A stretch of 64,000 nt of DNA from Aureimonas sp. Leaf427 (GCF_001425485.1 NZ_LMQW01000023.1:62457-126456), one strand, 5' to 3'; positions 46,290 through 61,577 are shown, numbered from the stretch's first letter. Numbers and translations: made by a program. The notes: generated by a model from the sequence alone, not told the origin.

Positions 46290-49172
46290 TTGCACGCCGC
46301 CGGCGAGGACGAAGCAAGGCAACGGGAGCGGCTCGCTGCCCCGCAGATCGGCATGCGCGTTCGCCGGCTGCGCCGTCGCGTCTCGGCCTTGCGAAGGCCG
46401 ACGCTCGCGGACCTCGCCGAAGGGTGGGCCGACGCCCTGGAAGCCGAGGCCAAGGCGCGCTCGGCCTTCTTCCTCATTCCCATCGGCCTGATGATCGGCA
46501 TCGCCATCACGGACGGCGCCGGCTTTCGCATGGGCCTTCCTCCCGCGCTGGCCATCGCCTTGCCGATGCTGGCATGGGCGCGCCATCTCGGCGGGCGCGG
46601 GTTGCTCGGCGCCTTCGTTCTGGTGCTCGCCTTCACGTTCGCGGGCATGGTGCTGGCGCTCGGCGAACTCGCTCTGACGAAGACGACCACCTTCTCCGGC
46701 GAGGCGACCGTTCGCATCGATGGCCGCGTCGCCTGGCGGGATCGGGACGAGCGCGAGCGCATGCGCTATCTCGTTCGCATCGAGGAGACGGAGCGGCCGC
46801 AGCTTTCGCACCCGCCGGAGATCGCCTCGATCCTCGTCTCCAGCCGCCACGAGCCGATTCCCGTCGGCGGGCGTTTCGAGGGGCTCGTGCGCCTGCGCGC
46901 GCCTTCCGGACCAGCCTATCCCGGCGCCTACGATTTCGCCTTCGCTCCCTATTTCCAGGGGCGCGGCGCCAACGGCTTCGCCCTCGGTCCGCCCGAACCC
47001 GTCGAGGCTTCGACCATCGAGGCGACGCTCGGCGAGCGTCTCGTGCGACTGCGTCTCGCGATGAGCGATCGTATTCGCGCGGTTATCGGCGGCGGGGCGG
47101 GCGCCGTCGCGTCAGCCCTCATCACGGGCGAAAGGAGCGGCATCCCGGACGACATCAACGACTGGCTTCGCGCGACGGGGCTGTCGCATGTCCTTTCCAT
47201 TTCGGGGCTGCACATGGCTCTCGTGGCGGGCTTCGCCATGGTTCTGGTGCGCGGGCTTCTCGCCGCCATTCCCAGCGTGGCGCTGACATGGCCGACCAAG
47301 AAGATCGCGGCCGTCGCGGCGCTTCTGGTGGCGACGGCCTATCTCGTCATTTCGGGCAGCGACGTTGCGACCGACCGGTCCTACGTGATGCTCTCGATCA
47401 TGCTCGCGGCGATCCTCGTCGACCGTCCCGCGCTCACCCTGCGCAATGTCGCAATCGCCGCGATCGTCGTCATGCTGACGACGCCCCATGCGGTCGTCAC
47501 CGCCAGCTTTCAGATGTCCTTCTCCGCGACGGCGGCCCTCGTCGGCGTCTACGGGGCGTTTTCCCGGCACCGGGCGCAAAGCTCCGGCGGCAGACGCGAG
47601 CGACACGCCGCGATCGCGATTCTCGTCTTCCTTCTCGGCCTCGCTGCCTCGTCGACCATCGCCGGGCTCGCGACGGCGCCTTACGCGGCCTATCATTTCC
47701 AGCGGATCGCGCCGTATGGCGTCATCGCCAATCTGATCGCCGTTCCCATCTTCTCCTTCTGGATCATGCCTCTGGCGCTGATCGCGGCGCTCGCCATGCC
47801 CTTCGGGCTCGATGCGCCATTCCTCATCCTGATCGGCTGGGCCCTCGATCTCGTCTTCGCAATGGCCGAGGTGCTGGCGTCCCATTTGCCGGACGCGCCG
47901 AGCGGGCGCCTGACGACGACCGGTCTTCTCGTCGTCACCGCCGCGCTCCTGCTCGCCTGCCTTTCGGCCAGCCGTCTGCGGTGGGGCGCCGCGCCCCTGG
48001 CGGCGCTGGGACTAATCCTGCTTCCCGAACGCGGCGCGCCGCCGGACCTCCTCGTCTACGAAGACGGTCGCGAACTCGCCCTCATCGACGCCGCCGGCGA
48101 CCTTCAGCCGCTCCGACGACGCCCGAACGATTTCGTCTTCGATCAATGGTTCCGCGCCTTTTCAAACCAGACGCCACTGGATCGGAAGCCGGTGACGGAG
48201 GTTCGATCGGCGGTATCCGATCCCGGTGAGCGGGCTCCGCGACCGGACCGGCTTGAAGCGTCGAATGCATCGACGCAGGGAGCAGAGCCATCGCAGGCCG
48301 TGCAACTGGCCAAGGATTTGGAGAAGCCTTCGCAGACGAGCGAGCTGGAGCCACGCTTGTCAAGCGCATCGATCGAAGGGGAACTCGTCCAGCAAGAGGA
48401 GAACGGCTCGTCCGGCGACTCGCCGTCCATGACGGCCGGCTTTACGTGCGAGCCCAGTCCGATACCCGACGAGGAACGCGGCATGTCCCGGCTGAAATCT
48501 GAACGGGCCGGCACGGGTGTCCGCGACGCTTCGGCCACCCTGGCCCCCGCTGTGAGCAGCGAGATGTCGCCCCCCGTCTCAACAGACGGGAACCAGACTC
48601 CGGACACTGAGCCGAAGACTGCGACATCCCTGACCTCGCGTCTCGGTTCCGAACACCGGACATCGAACGGAGCGGATGTTAACAGCCGCTTGACCGATTC
48701 ATTGGAGACGTCGCCGGACGCTGCATCAAGTTCGGCGCAAGTGATCCACCGTCGGAGCGGAAAGGCCTCCCGTTCCGGGAGCGCTCCGACCCGAAAGCCG
48801 CCCCCGCCGCGGCAGATTTGCCGTGCAACGACTCGTAGCGGACTTCGTGTCGCCTGGACCGACGATTATCGGCTCCTCGGCACCGTCTGCGACACGGCCG
48901 ATATCGCCATCGTCGCACGGGCGGTCGCCCGACGCGAATGCCGGTCCGGCGCCCGGCTCGTGACGCTGCGCACCCTTCGAGAGACCGGGTCGCTCGCGAT
49001 CTCCCGCGACGCCGAAAGCGGTCGCCCCGTCATCGAAGTCTCGATCAAGGACCCCGACGAGCCCTGGAACCTCCATCGAAAGGCCGCTTGGCCGGAACAC
49101 TGGAAAAATCCGAACCGCGAAGCGGAGCCTGCACGACCACCGGAACCCGGTCCGTCCCTCCAGACCCGTTGA
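46290..49172 (+). CDS. ComEC/Rec2 competence-family membrane protein with a long disordered insertion
   Basis: ComEC forms the channel that moves single-stranded DNA across the inner membrane during transformation. The 960-residue product has an N-terminal DUF4131-like region with helices (about 60-120) and an OB-like soluble part. The Competence domain has about eight to nine helices (about 260-580), including [21 protein letters not shown] and [16 protein letters not shown]. No metallo-beta-lactamase domain with HxHxDH is seen, as in other rhizobial forms. The short soluble tail is split: after [17 protein letters not shown] comes about 210 residues of Ser/Glu/Thr/Pro-rich sequence, then [14 protein letters not shown] resumes. 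TTG 46290 is chosen after GGAGGGCGAGAGGG; ATG 46353 is an alternative. Confidence 0.88.
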   Translation: MHAAGEDEARQRERLAAPQIGMRVRRLRRRVSALRRPTLADLAEGWADALEAEAKARSAFFLIPIGLMIGIAITDGAGFRMGLPPALAIALPMLAWARHLGGRGLLGAFVLVLAFTFAGMVLALGELALTKTTTFSGEATVRIDGRVAWRDRDERERMRYLVRIEETERPQLSHPPEIASILVSSRHEPIPVGGRFEGLVRLRAPSGPAYPGAYDFAFAPYFQGRGANGFALGPPEPVEASTIEATLGERLVRLRLAMSDRIRAVIGGGAGAVASALITGERSGIPDDINDWLRATGLSHVLSISGLHMALVAGFAMVLVRGLLAAIPSVALTWPTKKIAAVAALLVATAYLVISGSDVATDRSYVMLSIMLAAILVDRPALTLRNVAIAAIVVMLTTPHAVVTASFQMSFSATAALVGVYGAFSRHRAQSSGGRRERHAAIAILVFLLGLAASSTIAGLATAPYAAYHFQRIAPYGVIANLIAVPIFSFWIMPLALIAALAMPFGLDAPFLILIGWALDLVFAMAEVLASHLPDAPSGRLTTTGLLVVTAALLLACLSASRLRWGAAPLAALGLILLPERGAPPDLLVYEDGRELALIDAAGDLQPLRRRPNDFVFDQWFRAFSNQTPLDRKPVTEVRSAVSDPGERAPRPDRLEASNASTQGAEPSQAVQLAKDLEKPSQTSELEPRLSSASIEGELVQQEENGSSGDSPSMTAGFTCEPSPIPDEERGMSRLKSERAGTGVRDASATLAPAVSSEMSPPVSTDGNQTPDTEPKTATSLTSRLGSEHRTSNGADVNSRLTDSLETSPDAASSSAQVIHRRSGKASRSGSAPTRKPPPPRQICRATTRSGLRVAWTDDYRLLGTVCDTADIAIVARAVARRECRSGARLVTLRTLRETGSLAISRDAESGRPVIEVSIKDPDEPWNLHRKAAWPEHWKNPNREAEPARPPEPGPSLQTR

Positions 49173-49552
49173 GCACAAAGACCATCCAGCCATGCAGCGC
49201 TCAAAACCCGCTTCCGGCGCTCGAACACCCTTGACTGGGCGAACTGAACGTCCGCTCGAGCCTTTCGGCGGCCGGCACCCAGCGTCTTATCAATCAGGGG
49301 AGGCGGGATCATCAGCCGCCGCCATGACGCGCACACAGCGCTTGCCGAGCGAGTCGAGGTGCCACGCCGGAAGCCAGCGGACCCTCTCATCGGGGCCGCC
49401 GGTATCGGCCATCCATCAAGGTTCCAAAGACCGCGCGCAGCAGCGAGTGTCAGTTGACTGACGTCGATGAGATCGAACGCACTCGCATCGGCGTCGCCGC
49501 CTGTTCAAGGCCGACAGCCCTCGACGCATCGCGTTCGACGCCCTCCCAGGGT
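49173..49552. other. Gene-free convergent gap between comEC and lexA
   Basis: These 380 bp hold no frame with a ribosome site or recognisable protein on either strand. Composition stays GC-rich. I see no clear rho-independent terminator for either neighbour. It may be decayed coding sequence, but I cannot name a source. Confidence 0.4.
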
Positions 49553-50287
49553 TCAGTACTTGCGGATCAGCCCGACCAGACGCCCCTGAACCTTGACGCG
49601 ATCCGATTCGAAGACGCGCGTCTCGTAGGCGGGATTGGCGGCCTCCAGGGCGATGGTCGTGCCCTTGCGGCGGAATCGCTTCAGGGTCGCTTCCTCGTCG
49701 TCCACGAGGGCGACGATGATGTCGCCCTGGGTCGCCGTCTCGGACTTGCGGATGACGACCGTGTCGCCGTCCAGAATGCCGGCCTCGATCATCGAATCGC
49801 CACGGACCTCCAGCGCGTAATGCTCGCCGGCACCGATCATGTCCGGCGGCAGGGTCAGCGAATGCGTGTTGGTCTGGATCGCGGAAATCGGGACGCCGGC
49901 GGCGATCCGGCCCATGACGGGGATGGTGATCGACCCTTCGCCGCGAAGAGGCGAGCGACCCGATTTCGGGATGGGTTCCACCTGGGGCTGGGCGACCGGC
50001 TCGCGGTCCGGCTTCGATCCTTCGATCACGACCGGCTTGAAGCCTGTCTGCGCGCGTGCGCCGGAGCCCATCGAGTCCGGCAGCTTCAGGATTTCCAACG
50101 CTCGCGCGCGGTTGGGAAGCCGCCGGATGAAGCCGCGCTCCTCGAGCGCCGTGATCAGGCGGTGGATGCCGGACTTCGACTTCAGATCCAACGCATCCTT
50201 CATCTCGTCGAAGGAGGGGGGCACTCCCGCTTCCCGAAGACGCTCATGAATGAACATGAGGAGATCGTGCTGCTTGCGCGTCAGCAT
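49553..50287 (-). CDS. lexA: SOS repressor LexA
   Basis: LexA represses DNA-damage genes and cuts itself when RecA filaments form. The 244-residue protein has an N-terminal winged helix ([53 protein letters not shown]) and a longer linker than E. coli (about 72-122). The cleavage pair is Ala130-Gly131 in GRIAAGVPI, and the catalytic dyad is Ser165 (GDSMIEAG) and Lys203 (ATLKRF). An SOS box GTTC-N7-GTTC lies 42 bp upstream, so it represses itself. It lies downstream of moeA on the same strand but with its own promoter region. Confidence 0.97.
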   Translation of the reverse strand: MLTRKQHDLLMFIHERLREAGVPPSFDEMKDALDLKSKSGIHRLITALEERGFIRRLPNRARALEILKLPDSMGSGARAQTGFKPVVIEGSKPDREPVAQPQVEPIPKSGRSPLRGEGSITIPVMGRIAAGVPISAIQTNTHSLTLPPDMIGAGEHYALEVRGDSMIEAGILDGDTVVIRKSETATQGDIIVALVDDEEATLKRFRRKGTTIALEAANPAYETRVFESDRVKVQGRLVGLIRKY

Positions 50288-50329
50288 TGCGGCGAATCCT
50301 GCTAAAACAAAACCTGAACAAACCTATCT

Positions 50330-50344
50330 GTTCTAGTTGTGTTC
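50330..50344. promoter_or_regulatory. LexA-binding SOS box
   Basis: GTTCTAGTTGTGTTC fits the alphaproteobacterial direct-repeat consensus GTTC-N7-GTTC exactly. It lies 42 bp from the lexA start, between lexA and the 3' end of moeA. Confidence 0.85.
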
Positions 50345-50399
50345 CGCAAGCATGCGGGCAATCCCCGACGACAGTTCGACAGCCTTCATTAACGTGGGT

Positions 50400-51611
50400 T
50401 CAATCCAGCCGAACGAAGCGACAGGCATCGCCGGCCTTCGCGGCGGGCGCGTGGGGAGGGCGGAGGAGGAGCACGTCGGCGCGCGCGTAGACCGAGAGAA
50501 GCGAGGAATCCTGTCGTCCGGCGGGATTGACGATCGGGCGGACGGCGGAGGCCTCGTCGATCGTCGAGCGGATGAAGTCGGCGCGAAGATCGTTTTCGGG
50601 CATGTCGGCACCGAGAATGCCGTCGCGATAGATCGTGCGCTCGGGCCGTCCGGCGAGAGCGGCGACGAGCGGCTTCAGGAACAGCGTCGCCGCGACCATG
50701 CTGGAGGCCGGGTTGCCAGGCAGTCCGATCAGGCGCATCGGCCCGAGCCGCCCGGCCATCAGCGGCTTGCCCGGCCGCATCGCGACCTTCCAGAAGTCGA
50801 GTTCGACATTCTTGGCCGCGAAGACCTTGCCGACGAGATCGTGGTCGCCGACGGAGGCGCCGCCGATCGTGACCAGAATGTCGGCCCCATCGGCGATGGC
50901 TCTGTCGATCCGGCCGGCGATCTCCGCCTCGTCGTCGCGCGCGATTCCGTAGTCGAGCACCTCTGCGCCGGCATCCTCGACCATGGCCGCGACGCCGAAC
51001 GTATTGGACGCGACGATCTGCGACGGTCCGACCGGGCTGCCGGGGAGGACGAGTTCGTCTCCGGTCGCAAGGATCGCGACGCGAGGCCGCGCGATGACAT
51101 CGAGGCGCGGATGCCCTCCGCTCGCGGCGAGCGCGATGGCGCCGGAGGTCAGACGCTTGCCCTTGAGGACGAGAGTATCGCCGCGCGAGAAATCCGCTCC
51201 GGCCCTTCGGATATGGCGACCCGCAAGGACGGGTTCGGTGGGGAGGACGAGGCCCGGCGCCGGCCGCTCCGCATTCTCCTGGATGAGAATCGCATCGGCT
51301 CCGGGTGGGACGGGAGCGCCGGTGAAGATGCGGACGGCTTCCCCCGCTCCGATACGGCCTTCGAACGCGCGGCCCGCGGCCGATTCGCCGATGAGGCGAA
51401 GCGGCTGGAAGGGCGCCCGGACGTCTTCGGCGCGCAGCGCGTAGCCATCCATGGCGGAGGCGTCGAAATCGGGCTGGGTGCGCGTCGCCAGGAGATCGGC
51501 GGCCAGGACGCGCCCATGGGCGGAGCGCAGTTCGACGCTCTGCGTGCGGCCGACGGGCTCCACGCCGTGCGTCAGCCGCTCGAAGGCGTCCTCGACGGAA
51601 AGGAGGCTCAC
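50400..51611 (-). CDS. moeA: Molybdopterin molybdenumtransferase MoeA
   Basis: MoeA inserts molybdate into adenylated molybdopterin. The 403-residue protein shows [11 protein letters not shown] at the N-terminus, [80 protein letters not shown] and [31 protein letters not shown]. These cover its three core domains plus a C-terminal domain IV. The start is GTG 51611, overlapping the moaC stop by 4 nt. It ends 113 bp before lexA. Confidence 0.95.
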   Translation of the reverse strand: MSLLSVEDAFERLTHGVEPVGRTQSVELRSAHGRVLAADLLATRTQPDFDASAMDGYALRAEDVRAPFQPLRLIGESAAGRAFEGRIGAGEAVRIFTGAPVPPGADAILIQENAERPAPGLVLPTEPVLAGRHIRRAGADFSRGDTLVLKGKRLTSGAIALAASGGHPRLDVIARPRVAILATGDELVLPGSPVGPSQIVASNTFGVAAMVEDAGAEVLDYGIARDDEAEIAGRIDRAIADGADILVTIGGASVGDHDLVGKVFAAKNVELDFWKVAMRPGKPLMAGRLGPMRLIGLPGNPASSMVAATLFLKPLVAALAGRPERTIYRDGILGADMPENDLRADFIRSTIDEASAVRPIVNPAGRQDSSLLSVYARADVLLLRPPHAPAAKAGDACRFVRLD

Positions 51612-52108
51612 GCCGGCCCGCCCGATGTCCAGTCGCCGGACTTTCCGCCGGTCTTCTCGACGAGGCGGACGGCGGTGATCTCCATGCCGCGATCGACCGC
51701 CTTCGCCATGTCGTAGATGGTGAGGCATGCGACCGTGACGGCCGTCAGCGCCTCCATCTCCACGCCCGTGCGGCCGGTCAGTTGCGCCGTCGCGGAAACG
51801 CGCAGGCCGGGAAGGGCGGGTTCGGCCTCGATCTCGACGGCGACCTTGTCGAGCGCGAGCGGGTGGCAGAGCGGAATGAGGTCCGAGGTGCGCTTGGCGG
51901 CCATGATGCCGGCGATCCGGGCGACGGCGATGACGTCGCCCTTCTTGGCGCTGCCCGAGCGGATCAGCTCCAGCGTTTCCGGCGCCATCAGCACGAGGCC
52001 TTCCGCACGGGCGAAGCGCTTGGTCTCGTCCTTGCCGCCGACATCGACCATCGCCGCCGCGCCGGTGGCATCGAGATGGGTGAGGCGCGGTCCGCCTGTC
52101 TCGCTCAT
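51608..52108 (-). CDS. moaC: Cyclic pyranopterin monophosphate synthase MoaC
   Basis: MoaC converts the MoaA product to cyclic pyranopterin monophosphate in molybdenum cofactor synthesis. The 166-residue protein has [68 protein letters not shown] and [30 protein letters not shown], with the conserved Lys and His residues of the active site. It overlaps trpC upstream and moeA downstream by 4 nt each, so two Moco steps are coupled to tryptophan genes. moaA is not in the window. Confidence 0.96.
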   Translation of the reverse strand: MSETGGPRLTHLDATGAAAMVDVGGKDETKRFARAEGLVLMAPETLELIRSGSAKKGDVIAVARIAGIMAAKRTSDLIPLCHPLALDKVAVEIEAEPALPGLRVSATAQLTGRTGVEMEALTAVTVACLTIYDMAKAVDRGMEITAVRLVEKTGGKSGDWTSGGPA

Positions 52109-52920
52109 GCCGCGGCCACGGACAGGGCGGAGCGATCGAGGAGGGCGCGGGTCGCGGCTTCGACATCCGCCTGCCGCATGAGGCTCTCCCCGACCAGGAA
52201 GGTCTCAATGCCCGTCCGGGATAAGCGCGCGCAGTCGGCCGGCGTGAAGATGCCGCTCTCGCCGACGAGAATGCGATCGGCAGGAACCAGCGGGGCGAGG
52301 CGCTCGGACGTGGCGAGATCGGTCTCGAAGGTGCGAAGGTTCCGATTGTTGATGCCGAGCAGAGGCGAGGCCAGGCGGAGCGCCCGCTCGGTTTCCGCCT
52401 CGTCGTGGACCTCGATGAGCACGTCGAGCCCATAGGCGATGGCGGCCGCTTCCAGATCGACAGCGGTCGCGTCGTCGATCGCGGCCATGATGATGAGGAT
52501 CGCATCCGCGCCCCAGGCCCGCGCCTCGGCCACCTGATAGGTCTCGAAGAGGAAATCCTTGCGCAGGGCAGGCAGGTTCGTCGCGTTCCGGCCGGCGGCG
52601 AGGAAGGTCGGATCGCCCTGGAACGAGGGTTTGTCGGTGAGGATGCTGAGACAGGCCGCGCCGCCGCTCTCGTAGGCAGACGCCAGCGAGGCCGGATCGA
52701 AATCGGCCCGGATGAGGCCCTTGGACGGGCTCGCCTTCTTGATCTCCGCGATCAACGCATAGGCGCCCGCCTCGTGCTTGCGGCGGATGGCGGCCGCGAA
52801 GCCGCGCGGCTTTTCCACGCCGGATGCGATGCCTTCGAGATCGGCCAGCGAGCAGCGGTTCTTCGCCTCCCGGATTTCCTCGCGCTTGTAGGCCTCGATC
52901 GACTTCAGGATATCGGTCAT
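52105..52920 (-). CDS. trpC: Indole-3-glycerol phosphate synthase TrpC
   Basis: TrpC makes indole-3-glycerol phosphate in tryptophan synthesis. The 271-residue TIM barrel shows [41 protein letters not shown] (catalytic Lys in IKKASPSKG), [40 protein letters not shown]-like [24 protein letters not shown] and [12 protein letters not shown]. It is monofunctional, without fused TrpF. Both ends overlap neighbours by 4 nt (trpD upstream, moaC downstream). Confidence 0.97.
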   Translation of the reverse strand: MTDILKSIEAYKREEIREAKNRCSLADLEGIASGVEKPRGFAAAIRRKHEAGAYALIAEIKKASPSKGLIRADFDPASLASAYESGGAACLSILTDKPSFQGDPTFLAAGRNATNLPALRKDFLFETYQVAEARAWGADAILIIMAAIDDATAVDLEAAAIAYGLDVLIEVHDEAETERALRLASPLLGINNRNLRTFETDLATSERLAPLVPADRILVGESGIFTPADCARLSRTGIETFLVGESLMRQADVEAATRALLDRSALSVAAA

Positions 52921-53942
52921 GACGGGTCTCCCGAATGGCTGACGGCGACGAGCGTTTCGAGCGCCGTGCGAGCGCGTCCCGACGCGATGGAGTCGCGCGC
53001 CCGCTCGACGCCCTCTTTCAGATGGGCCGCATGCCCGGCCATGACGAGGGCGCCTGCCGTGTTGAGAAGCACGATGTCGCGATAGCCGCCCTCGGCCCCG
53101 TCGAGCACGCCGCGCAGCGCGACCGCGTTCTCATCGGCATTGCCGCCCTTGATCGCCTCGATCGGCCAACGGCTTAGGCCGGCCTCTTCGGGCGTCACCT
53201 CGAACTCGGAAATGGCGCCGCCCGAGAGCGCGGCCACCCGTGTCGTGCCGGAAACGCTCATTTCGTCCAGTCCGTCGCCATGGACGACCCAGGCCTCTGC
53301 CGTGCCCAGCGCCTTCAGCGTCTCGGCGATCGGGCGCACCCATTCGTTCGAGAAGACGCCGACGAGGAGGCGCCCGACTCCGGCCGGATTGGCGAGCGGG
53401 CCGAGGAGATTGAAGATGGTGCGCGTGCCGAGTTCGACGCGGCTCGGGCCGACGAAGCGCATGGCCGCGTGATGCGACGGCGCGAACATGAAGCCGAGGC
53501 CGGCCTCGTCGATCGTGCGCGAAATCTCGGCCGGCGAGAGATCGACCTTGACGCCGAGCGCCATCAGAACGTCGGCCGAGCCGGACTTGGAGGAGAGCGC
53601 CCGATTGCCGTGCTTGGCGACCTTCACGCCGCAGCCCGCCAGCACGAAGGCCGAGCAGGTCGAGACGTTGAGGGTGCCGGCGTGATCGCCGCCGGTGCCG
53701 ACGATGTCGACGGCGCCCTCCGGCGCCCGCACCGGCAGCATGTTCGCCCGCATCACCGAGACCGCGCCCGCGATCTCGTCCACGGTCTCGCCGCGCACGC
53801 GCAGCGCCATGAGGAAGCCGCCGATCTGCGACGGTGTCGCCTCGCCGGACATCATGACGCCGAAGGCGGCTTCCGCTTCGGCGCGGGACAGCGCCTCGCC
53901 GGCGGCGACCTTGGCGAGGAAGGGTTTCAGGGTCTGGCTCAT
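52917..53942 (-). CDS. trpD: Anthranilate phosphoribosyltransferase TrpD
   Basis: TrpD attaches phosphoribose to anthranilate. The 341-residue protein has [49 protein letters not shown] (PRPP-binding GTGGD and KHGNR) and [41 protein letters not shown]. The glutamine amidotransferase TrpG is not adjacent on this strand, although trpD follows it in many genomes. The ATG overlaps the ppiD stop by 4 nt and its own stop overlaps trpC. Confidence 0.97.
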   Translation of the reverse strand: MSQTLKPFLAKVAAGEALSRAEAEAAFGVMMSGEATPSQIGGFLMALRVRGETVDEIAGAVSVMRANMLPVRAPEGAVDIVGTGGDHAGTLNVSTCSAFVLAGCGVKVAKHGNRALSSKSGSADVLMALGVKVDLSPAEISRTIDEAGLGFMFAPSHHAAMRFVGPSRVELGTRTIFNLLGPLANPAGVGRLLVGVFSNEWVRPIAETLKALGTAEAWVVHGDGLDEMSVSGTTRVAALSGGAISEFEVTPEEAGLSRWPIEAIKGGNADENAVALRGVLDGAEGGYRDIVLLNTAGALVMAGHAAHLKEGVERARDSIASGRARTALETLVAVSHSGDPS

Positions 53943-55828
53943 CGGATCTGCGTGCGCACCTGCTCCAGCGCCTGCGGGTTGCGCCGCACTGGATAGGTGG
54001 CCTCGAGCTCGGAAATGTAGGTTTCGAAGAAGTCGTTGCGAAGAAGTGCGTCGAGCTGATCCGACTGCTCCTTGGCGACATTGGCGAGAGGATCGGCGGC
54101 GGTCGCCACCTCCGTCACCTTCAGGAGGAGCTTCGAGCGCCCGTCCGCCGCCGGGGCGACGGCGATATGTCCGGACTTTCCGCCGAAGGCCGCGATGGCG
54201 CCCTCGCGGCCAATTTCGCCGGGTGCCGTCTGGCGGCTGATCGAGGCGGCAGTGCTCTTTTCCAGCTTTTCCGAAGCGGCGATCTGGTCGATCGTCTCGC
54301 CGCCTTCCAGGCGCTTCTGCAAGGGCGCGATCCGCTCGCTCAGGAGTCTTTCCGTCTCGTCGGCCTTCCAGTCGGCGAGGACGCGCTCGCGTGCCTCGTC
54401 CAGCGTCCGCTCGCGGGCCTGGTCGATCTTCGCCACCTCGTAGAAGAGGCTTCCGCCCGCCGGAAGATTGAGCGGCAGGTTCTCGGTCTCGGCCTCGGTC
54501 GTGAAGACCGAGCGCAGGAACTCCTGCGAAGCGGGCAGGTCCGCGACCGGTTTGTCCGACGCATCGAGGCCCGACAGGCTGATGGCGGGGATCGTCTTGA
54601 CCTCGAGCCCAGCCGCCTTCGCGGCTTCCTCGAAGGTCTGGCCGCCGGCGCGCGCATCCTCGAAGGCGTCGTAGACCTGGCGGGTCGCCCCGGCGGCCGT
54701 CTCGAGCGCGAGGGCGGTGCGGATCTCGTCGCGCACGTCCTCCAGCGGCCTGCGGCTTTCCGGCTGAACCTCCGTGACGCGCAGGATGGCAGGCCCGAAG
54801 GCGCCTTCGACGACGGCGGACACCGTGTTCGGCGCCAGCGCGAAGGCGGCGTCGGCAATGGCGGGATCGGGGATCTCGGACTTGGCAAGAAGGCCGAGCT
54901 GCGTATCCTCGACGCTGCGGCCGCTCTTCACGACCGCCTGCTCGAAGAGCTCGCCACCGTCGAGCGCCGTCTTGGCGGCGTCTGCGGCAGCGCTGTCGGC
55001 ATAGACGATCTGCTGCACGCGGCGCTTCTCGGGCGTCACGTAGCGCGCGCCGCTCTTTTCGTAGTCGGCGGCGATCTGCTCCTCCGTGACGGCAGCGGGA
55101 TCGGAGATCGATTCGGGCGTCAGGACCGCATAGGCGACCGAGCGATACTCGGGCGCGCGATAGCGCGACGTGTGCTCCTCGAAATACTTGGCCAGCACGT
55201 CCGCCGCCGGGTCGGCGATCGGCTCGACGAGGGCCGGCGCGAAGGTGAGATATTCCACCGTCCGCCTCTCGCCATTGTAGAGGCCGAAGGCCGTCTTCAC
55301 GACGGCCGGGGAGGTGACGCCGTCCGTGATCGCCTCGGTGATCTGGCTGCGCACGGCCGCCTTCTCGCGATTGCGGATGAACTCGGCCTCGCGCATTCCG
55401 ATGTCGCGCATGATGTTGGCGAAGGCGGCGCGCGAGAAGCCGCCGCCCGCGTCCTGAAAGGACGGATCGTCCGCGATCAGACGGGCCAGCCGCTCTTCGG
55501 ACAGGCCGAGGCCCAGCTTGCGGCCCTGTTCGTCGAGCACCGCGTCGGAGGTCAACTTGAGCAGGACCTGCGCATCGAGGTCGGCGCGCTGCATGTCCTC
55601 CTGCGTCGGCCGGCGCTGCAGGCGCTGTATCAGCGCATTCTCCGAAAGGCGAAAGGCGAGGCGATAGTCGGACTGCGAGATTTCCGTGTCGCCTGCCGAC
55701 AGCACCGTGCCGGACGTGGTGCCGGTGAAGAAGCTGGAGAAGCCGGTCACGACGAAGGCGACGACGACGAAGCCGAGCAGCAGCTTGACGCCGAGACCCG
55801 AAGCGCTCTTGCGCAGTTGTTTCATCAT
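53939..55828 (-). CDS. PpiD/SurA-type periplasmic folding factor
   Basis: This membrane-anchored periplasmic chaperone of the SurA-N/PpiD type has 629 residues. It has one N-terminal membrane helix ([25 protein letters not shown]), a SurA_N-like chaperone domain (about 45-190) and a parvulin-like domain (about 245-360). A second SurA-like helical part follows to the end. The segment that normally carries the parvulin His (A-x-HI) reads [10 protein letters not shown], so the isomerase site looks degenerate, as in E. coli PpiD. GAGGAGTG lies 7 nt before the ATG at 55828. It overlaps trpD by 4 nt and is divergent from tpiA. Confidence 0.88.
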   Translation of the reverse strand: MMKQLRKSASGLGVKLLLGFVVVAFVVTGFSSFFTGTTSGTVLSAGDTEISQSDYRLAFRLSENALIQRLQRRPTQEDMQRADLDAQVLLKLTSDAVLDEQGRKLGLGLSEERLARLIADDPSFQDAGGGFSRAAFANIMRDIGMREAEFIRNREKAAVRSQITEAITDGVTSPAVVKTAFGLYNGERRTVEYLTFAPALVEPIADPAADVLAKYFEEHTSRYRAPEYRSVAYAVLTPESISDPAAVTEEQIAADYEKSGARYVTPEKRRVQQIVYADSAAADAAKTALDGGELFEQAVVKSGRSVEDTQLGLLAKSEIPDPAIADAAFALAPNTVSAVVEGAFGPAILRVTEVQPESRRPLEDVRDEIRTALALETAAGATRQVYDAFEDARAGGQTFEEAAKAAGLEVKTIPAISLSGLDASDKPVADLPASQEFLRSVFTTEAETENLPLNLPAGGSLFYEVAKIDQARERTLDEARERVLADWKADETERLLSERIAPLQKRLEGGETIDQIAASEKLEKSTAASISRQTAPGEIGREGAIAAFGGKSGHIAVAPAADGRSKLLLKVTEVATAADPLANVAKEQSDQLDALLRNDFFETYISELEATYPVRRNPQALEQVRTQIR

Positions 55829-56066
55829 GGTGATCACTCCTCGTGAGCCGGCGCTGCGGTCGCGCCGCGCATCCTGGCGACACCTCGGCATCGCGGGGGC
55901 CGAACACCGCTGAAGACAGCGGCGTCGGACGTTGCGCCTTTCTAGGAAACTGTCGGCAGGGTAGGCAAGCCGGCCGGCCGATTGATTTCAGGCCGTTGCC
56001 ATCTGCAACGTGCCTGCGCTACCTCAGGGCCGAACTCCGGGCGCCGCGATCAAAAGGAAAAGAAGC

Positions 56067-56819
56067 ATGGCACGACAGCCCCTGATCGCCGGGAACTGGA
56101 AGATGAACGGCTCGCTCGCCGCGCTGGCCGAGCTCGAAGCCATGGTGGAAGCGGCCGAGGCGGGCCTCGGGGCACGCCTTCTGATCTGCCCCCCCGCAAC
56201 GCTTCTCTCGGGCGCCGCGGAGATCGCGAACGGCGTCGTCGCGATCGGCGGGCAGGACTGCCACACGGGCACGAGCGGCGCCCATACCGGCGACGTCTCG
56301 GCGGAGATGCTGAAGGATATCGGTGCGTCCCATGTGATTCTCGGCCATTCCGAGCGTCGCGCGGACCATGGGGAGACCGACGCCCTGGTGCGCGCCAAGA
56401 CGGAAGCGGCCTGGAAAGCCGGCCTCGTCGCCGTCGTCTGCATCGGCGAGACGCAAGGGCAGCGCGACGCCGGCGAGACGTTGGACGTGCTCGGCACCCA
56501 GCTTGCCGGCTCGCTTCCGGACGGCGTGAGCGAAGCGACGACGGTCGTCGCCTACGAGCCCGTCTGGGCCATCGGCACGGGGCGGACGCCGACCGCGGGC
56601 GATGTCGCCGAGGTCCATGCCTTCCTTCGCAAGACGATCGTCGAGCGCTTCGGCGAGGCGGTGGGGCAGGGGGTTGCGCTTCTCTACGGCGGGTCGGTGA
56701 AGCCGTCCAACGCGGCCGAACTCCTCGGCGTCGCGAATGTCGACGGCGCGCTCGTCGGCGGCGCGAGCTTGAAGGCGGACGATTTCATTGCGATATGCCG
56801 GGCTGCCAGCCCGTCCTGA
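56067..56819 (+). CDS. tpiA: Triosephosphate isomerase
   Basis: TpiA interconverts dihydroxyacetone phosphate and glyceraldehyde 3-phosphate. The 250-residue TIM barrel has N10 and K12 in AGNWKMNG, catalytic H94 in VILGHSERR, and catalytic base E164 in [11 protein letters not shown]. The phosphate loop is [14 protein letters not shown] 56067 is preceded by an AAAAGGAAAAGAAG site. It is on the plus strand, divergent from ppiD (238 bp gap), and followed by secG after 93 bp. Confidence 0.97.
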   Translation: MARQPLIAGNWKMNGSLAALAELEAMVEAAEAGLGARLLICPPATLLSGAAEIANGVVAIGGQDCHTGTSGAHTGDVSAEMLKDIGASHVILGHSERRADHGETDALVRAKTEAAWKAGLVAVVCIGETQGQRDAGETLDVLGTQLAGSLPDGVSEATTVVAYEPVWAIGTGRTPTAGDVAEVHAFLRKTIVERFGEAVGQGVALLYGGSVKPSNAAELLGVANVDGALVGGASLKADDFIAICRAASPS

Positions 56820-56912
56820 TCGACCCTCCTTTCCGCGAAAGCATTTGGATTTAGCGGAACCCTCCTATAGAAGGCGCGCGTCTTACCCATTCGGGCGCGT
56901 GCGAAGAAGTCT

Positions 56913-57452
56913 ATGGCTCATATCCTCATCGTCATCCACCTTTTGATCGTCGTCGCGCTGATCGTCGTGGTCCTGCTCCAGCGGTCGGAGGGCGGCGCGC
57001 TCGGCATCGGCGGTGGCGGCGGCGGCCTGATGAGCGCGCGCGGCGCTGCGAACGCGCTGACGCGAACGACCGCGATTCTGGCCGCGGCCTTCTTCGTGAC
57101 GTCGCTGGCACTCGGACTTCTCGCCCGCTACGGCGGCCAGCCGACAGACATTCTGCAGCAGATCGAGCGGAACCAGGGCGCGCCCGGCGCGGCGACGGGT
57201 TCGGCACCGGCCGGCAACCTGCTCGACCAGATCGGCGGCGCTCCCGCGCCCGAGACGACCACGGCTCCGGCGACGACCGCTCCTGCGGCTACGGCACCGG
57301 CCGCGACGGCTCCGGCCGAACCGGCGACGACGCCCGCACCGGCGACGGATGCCGCGCCTGCAACGCCGGCGGCTCCGGCCGACAGCGCTCCGGCGACCGG
57401 TACGCCGGCGCCTTCGACGAAAACGACGACGCCGGCCACTCCGGCACAGTAA
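56913..57452 (+). CDS. secG: Preprotein translocase subunit SecG with a long Ala/Pro/Thr tail
   Basis: SecG assists SecYEG-mediated export. The first 80 residues are a typical SecG: helix 1 (LIVIHLLIVVALIVVVLLQ), the loop RSEGGALGIGGGGGGLMSARGAANALTRTTAI, and helix 2 (ILAAAFFVTSLALGLLA). The remaining 95 or so residues are a low-complexity tail of Ala, Pro and Thr (ETTTAPATTAPAATAPAATAPA...), much longer than the 110-residue E. coli protein. Similar tails occur in other Rhizobiales. The gene is followed by a terminator and then pyrG. Confidence 0.95.
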   Translation: MAHILIVIHLLIVVALIVVVLLQRSEGGALGIGGGGGGLMSARGAANALTRTTAILAAAFFVTSLALGLLARYGGQPTDILQQIERNQGAPGAATGSAPAGNLLDQIGGAPAPETTTAPATTAPAATAPAATAPAEPATTPAPATDAAPATPAAPADSAPATGTPAPSTKTTTPATPAQ

Positions 57453-61456
<4,004 letters not shown>

Positions 61457-61472
61457 CACCGTTCGACCATAG

Positions 61473-61508
61473 AAGGGGCGCGCGGTCGCAAGGCCGCGCG
61501 CCCCTTTT
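61473..61508 (+). terminator. eno terminator
   Basis: A perfect 13-bp stem (AAGGGGCGCGCGG / CCGCGCGCCCCTT) with an 8-nt loop and TTTT lies 17 nt after the eno stop. Confidence 0.93.
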
Positions 61509-61577
61509 CCGTTTGCGGCTGCTAGGAATGCGCGGCGCATGCCGAACGGCTCTGCCTCCATCGATCCTTCGTCAAGC

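Noticed and set aside
49192-49461. An 89-codon plus-strand frame after comEC
   Set aside because: No ribosome site, atypical composition and no recognisable sequence.
50390-50404. TTAA-N7-TCAA, a possible CtrA half match upstream of lexA
   Set aside because: Two TTAA arms are not both present and the bases overlap the moeA stop codon; too weak beside the clear SOS box.
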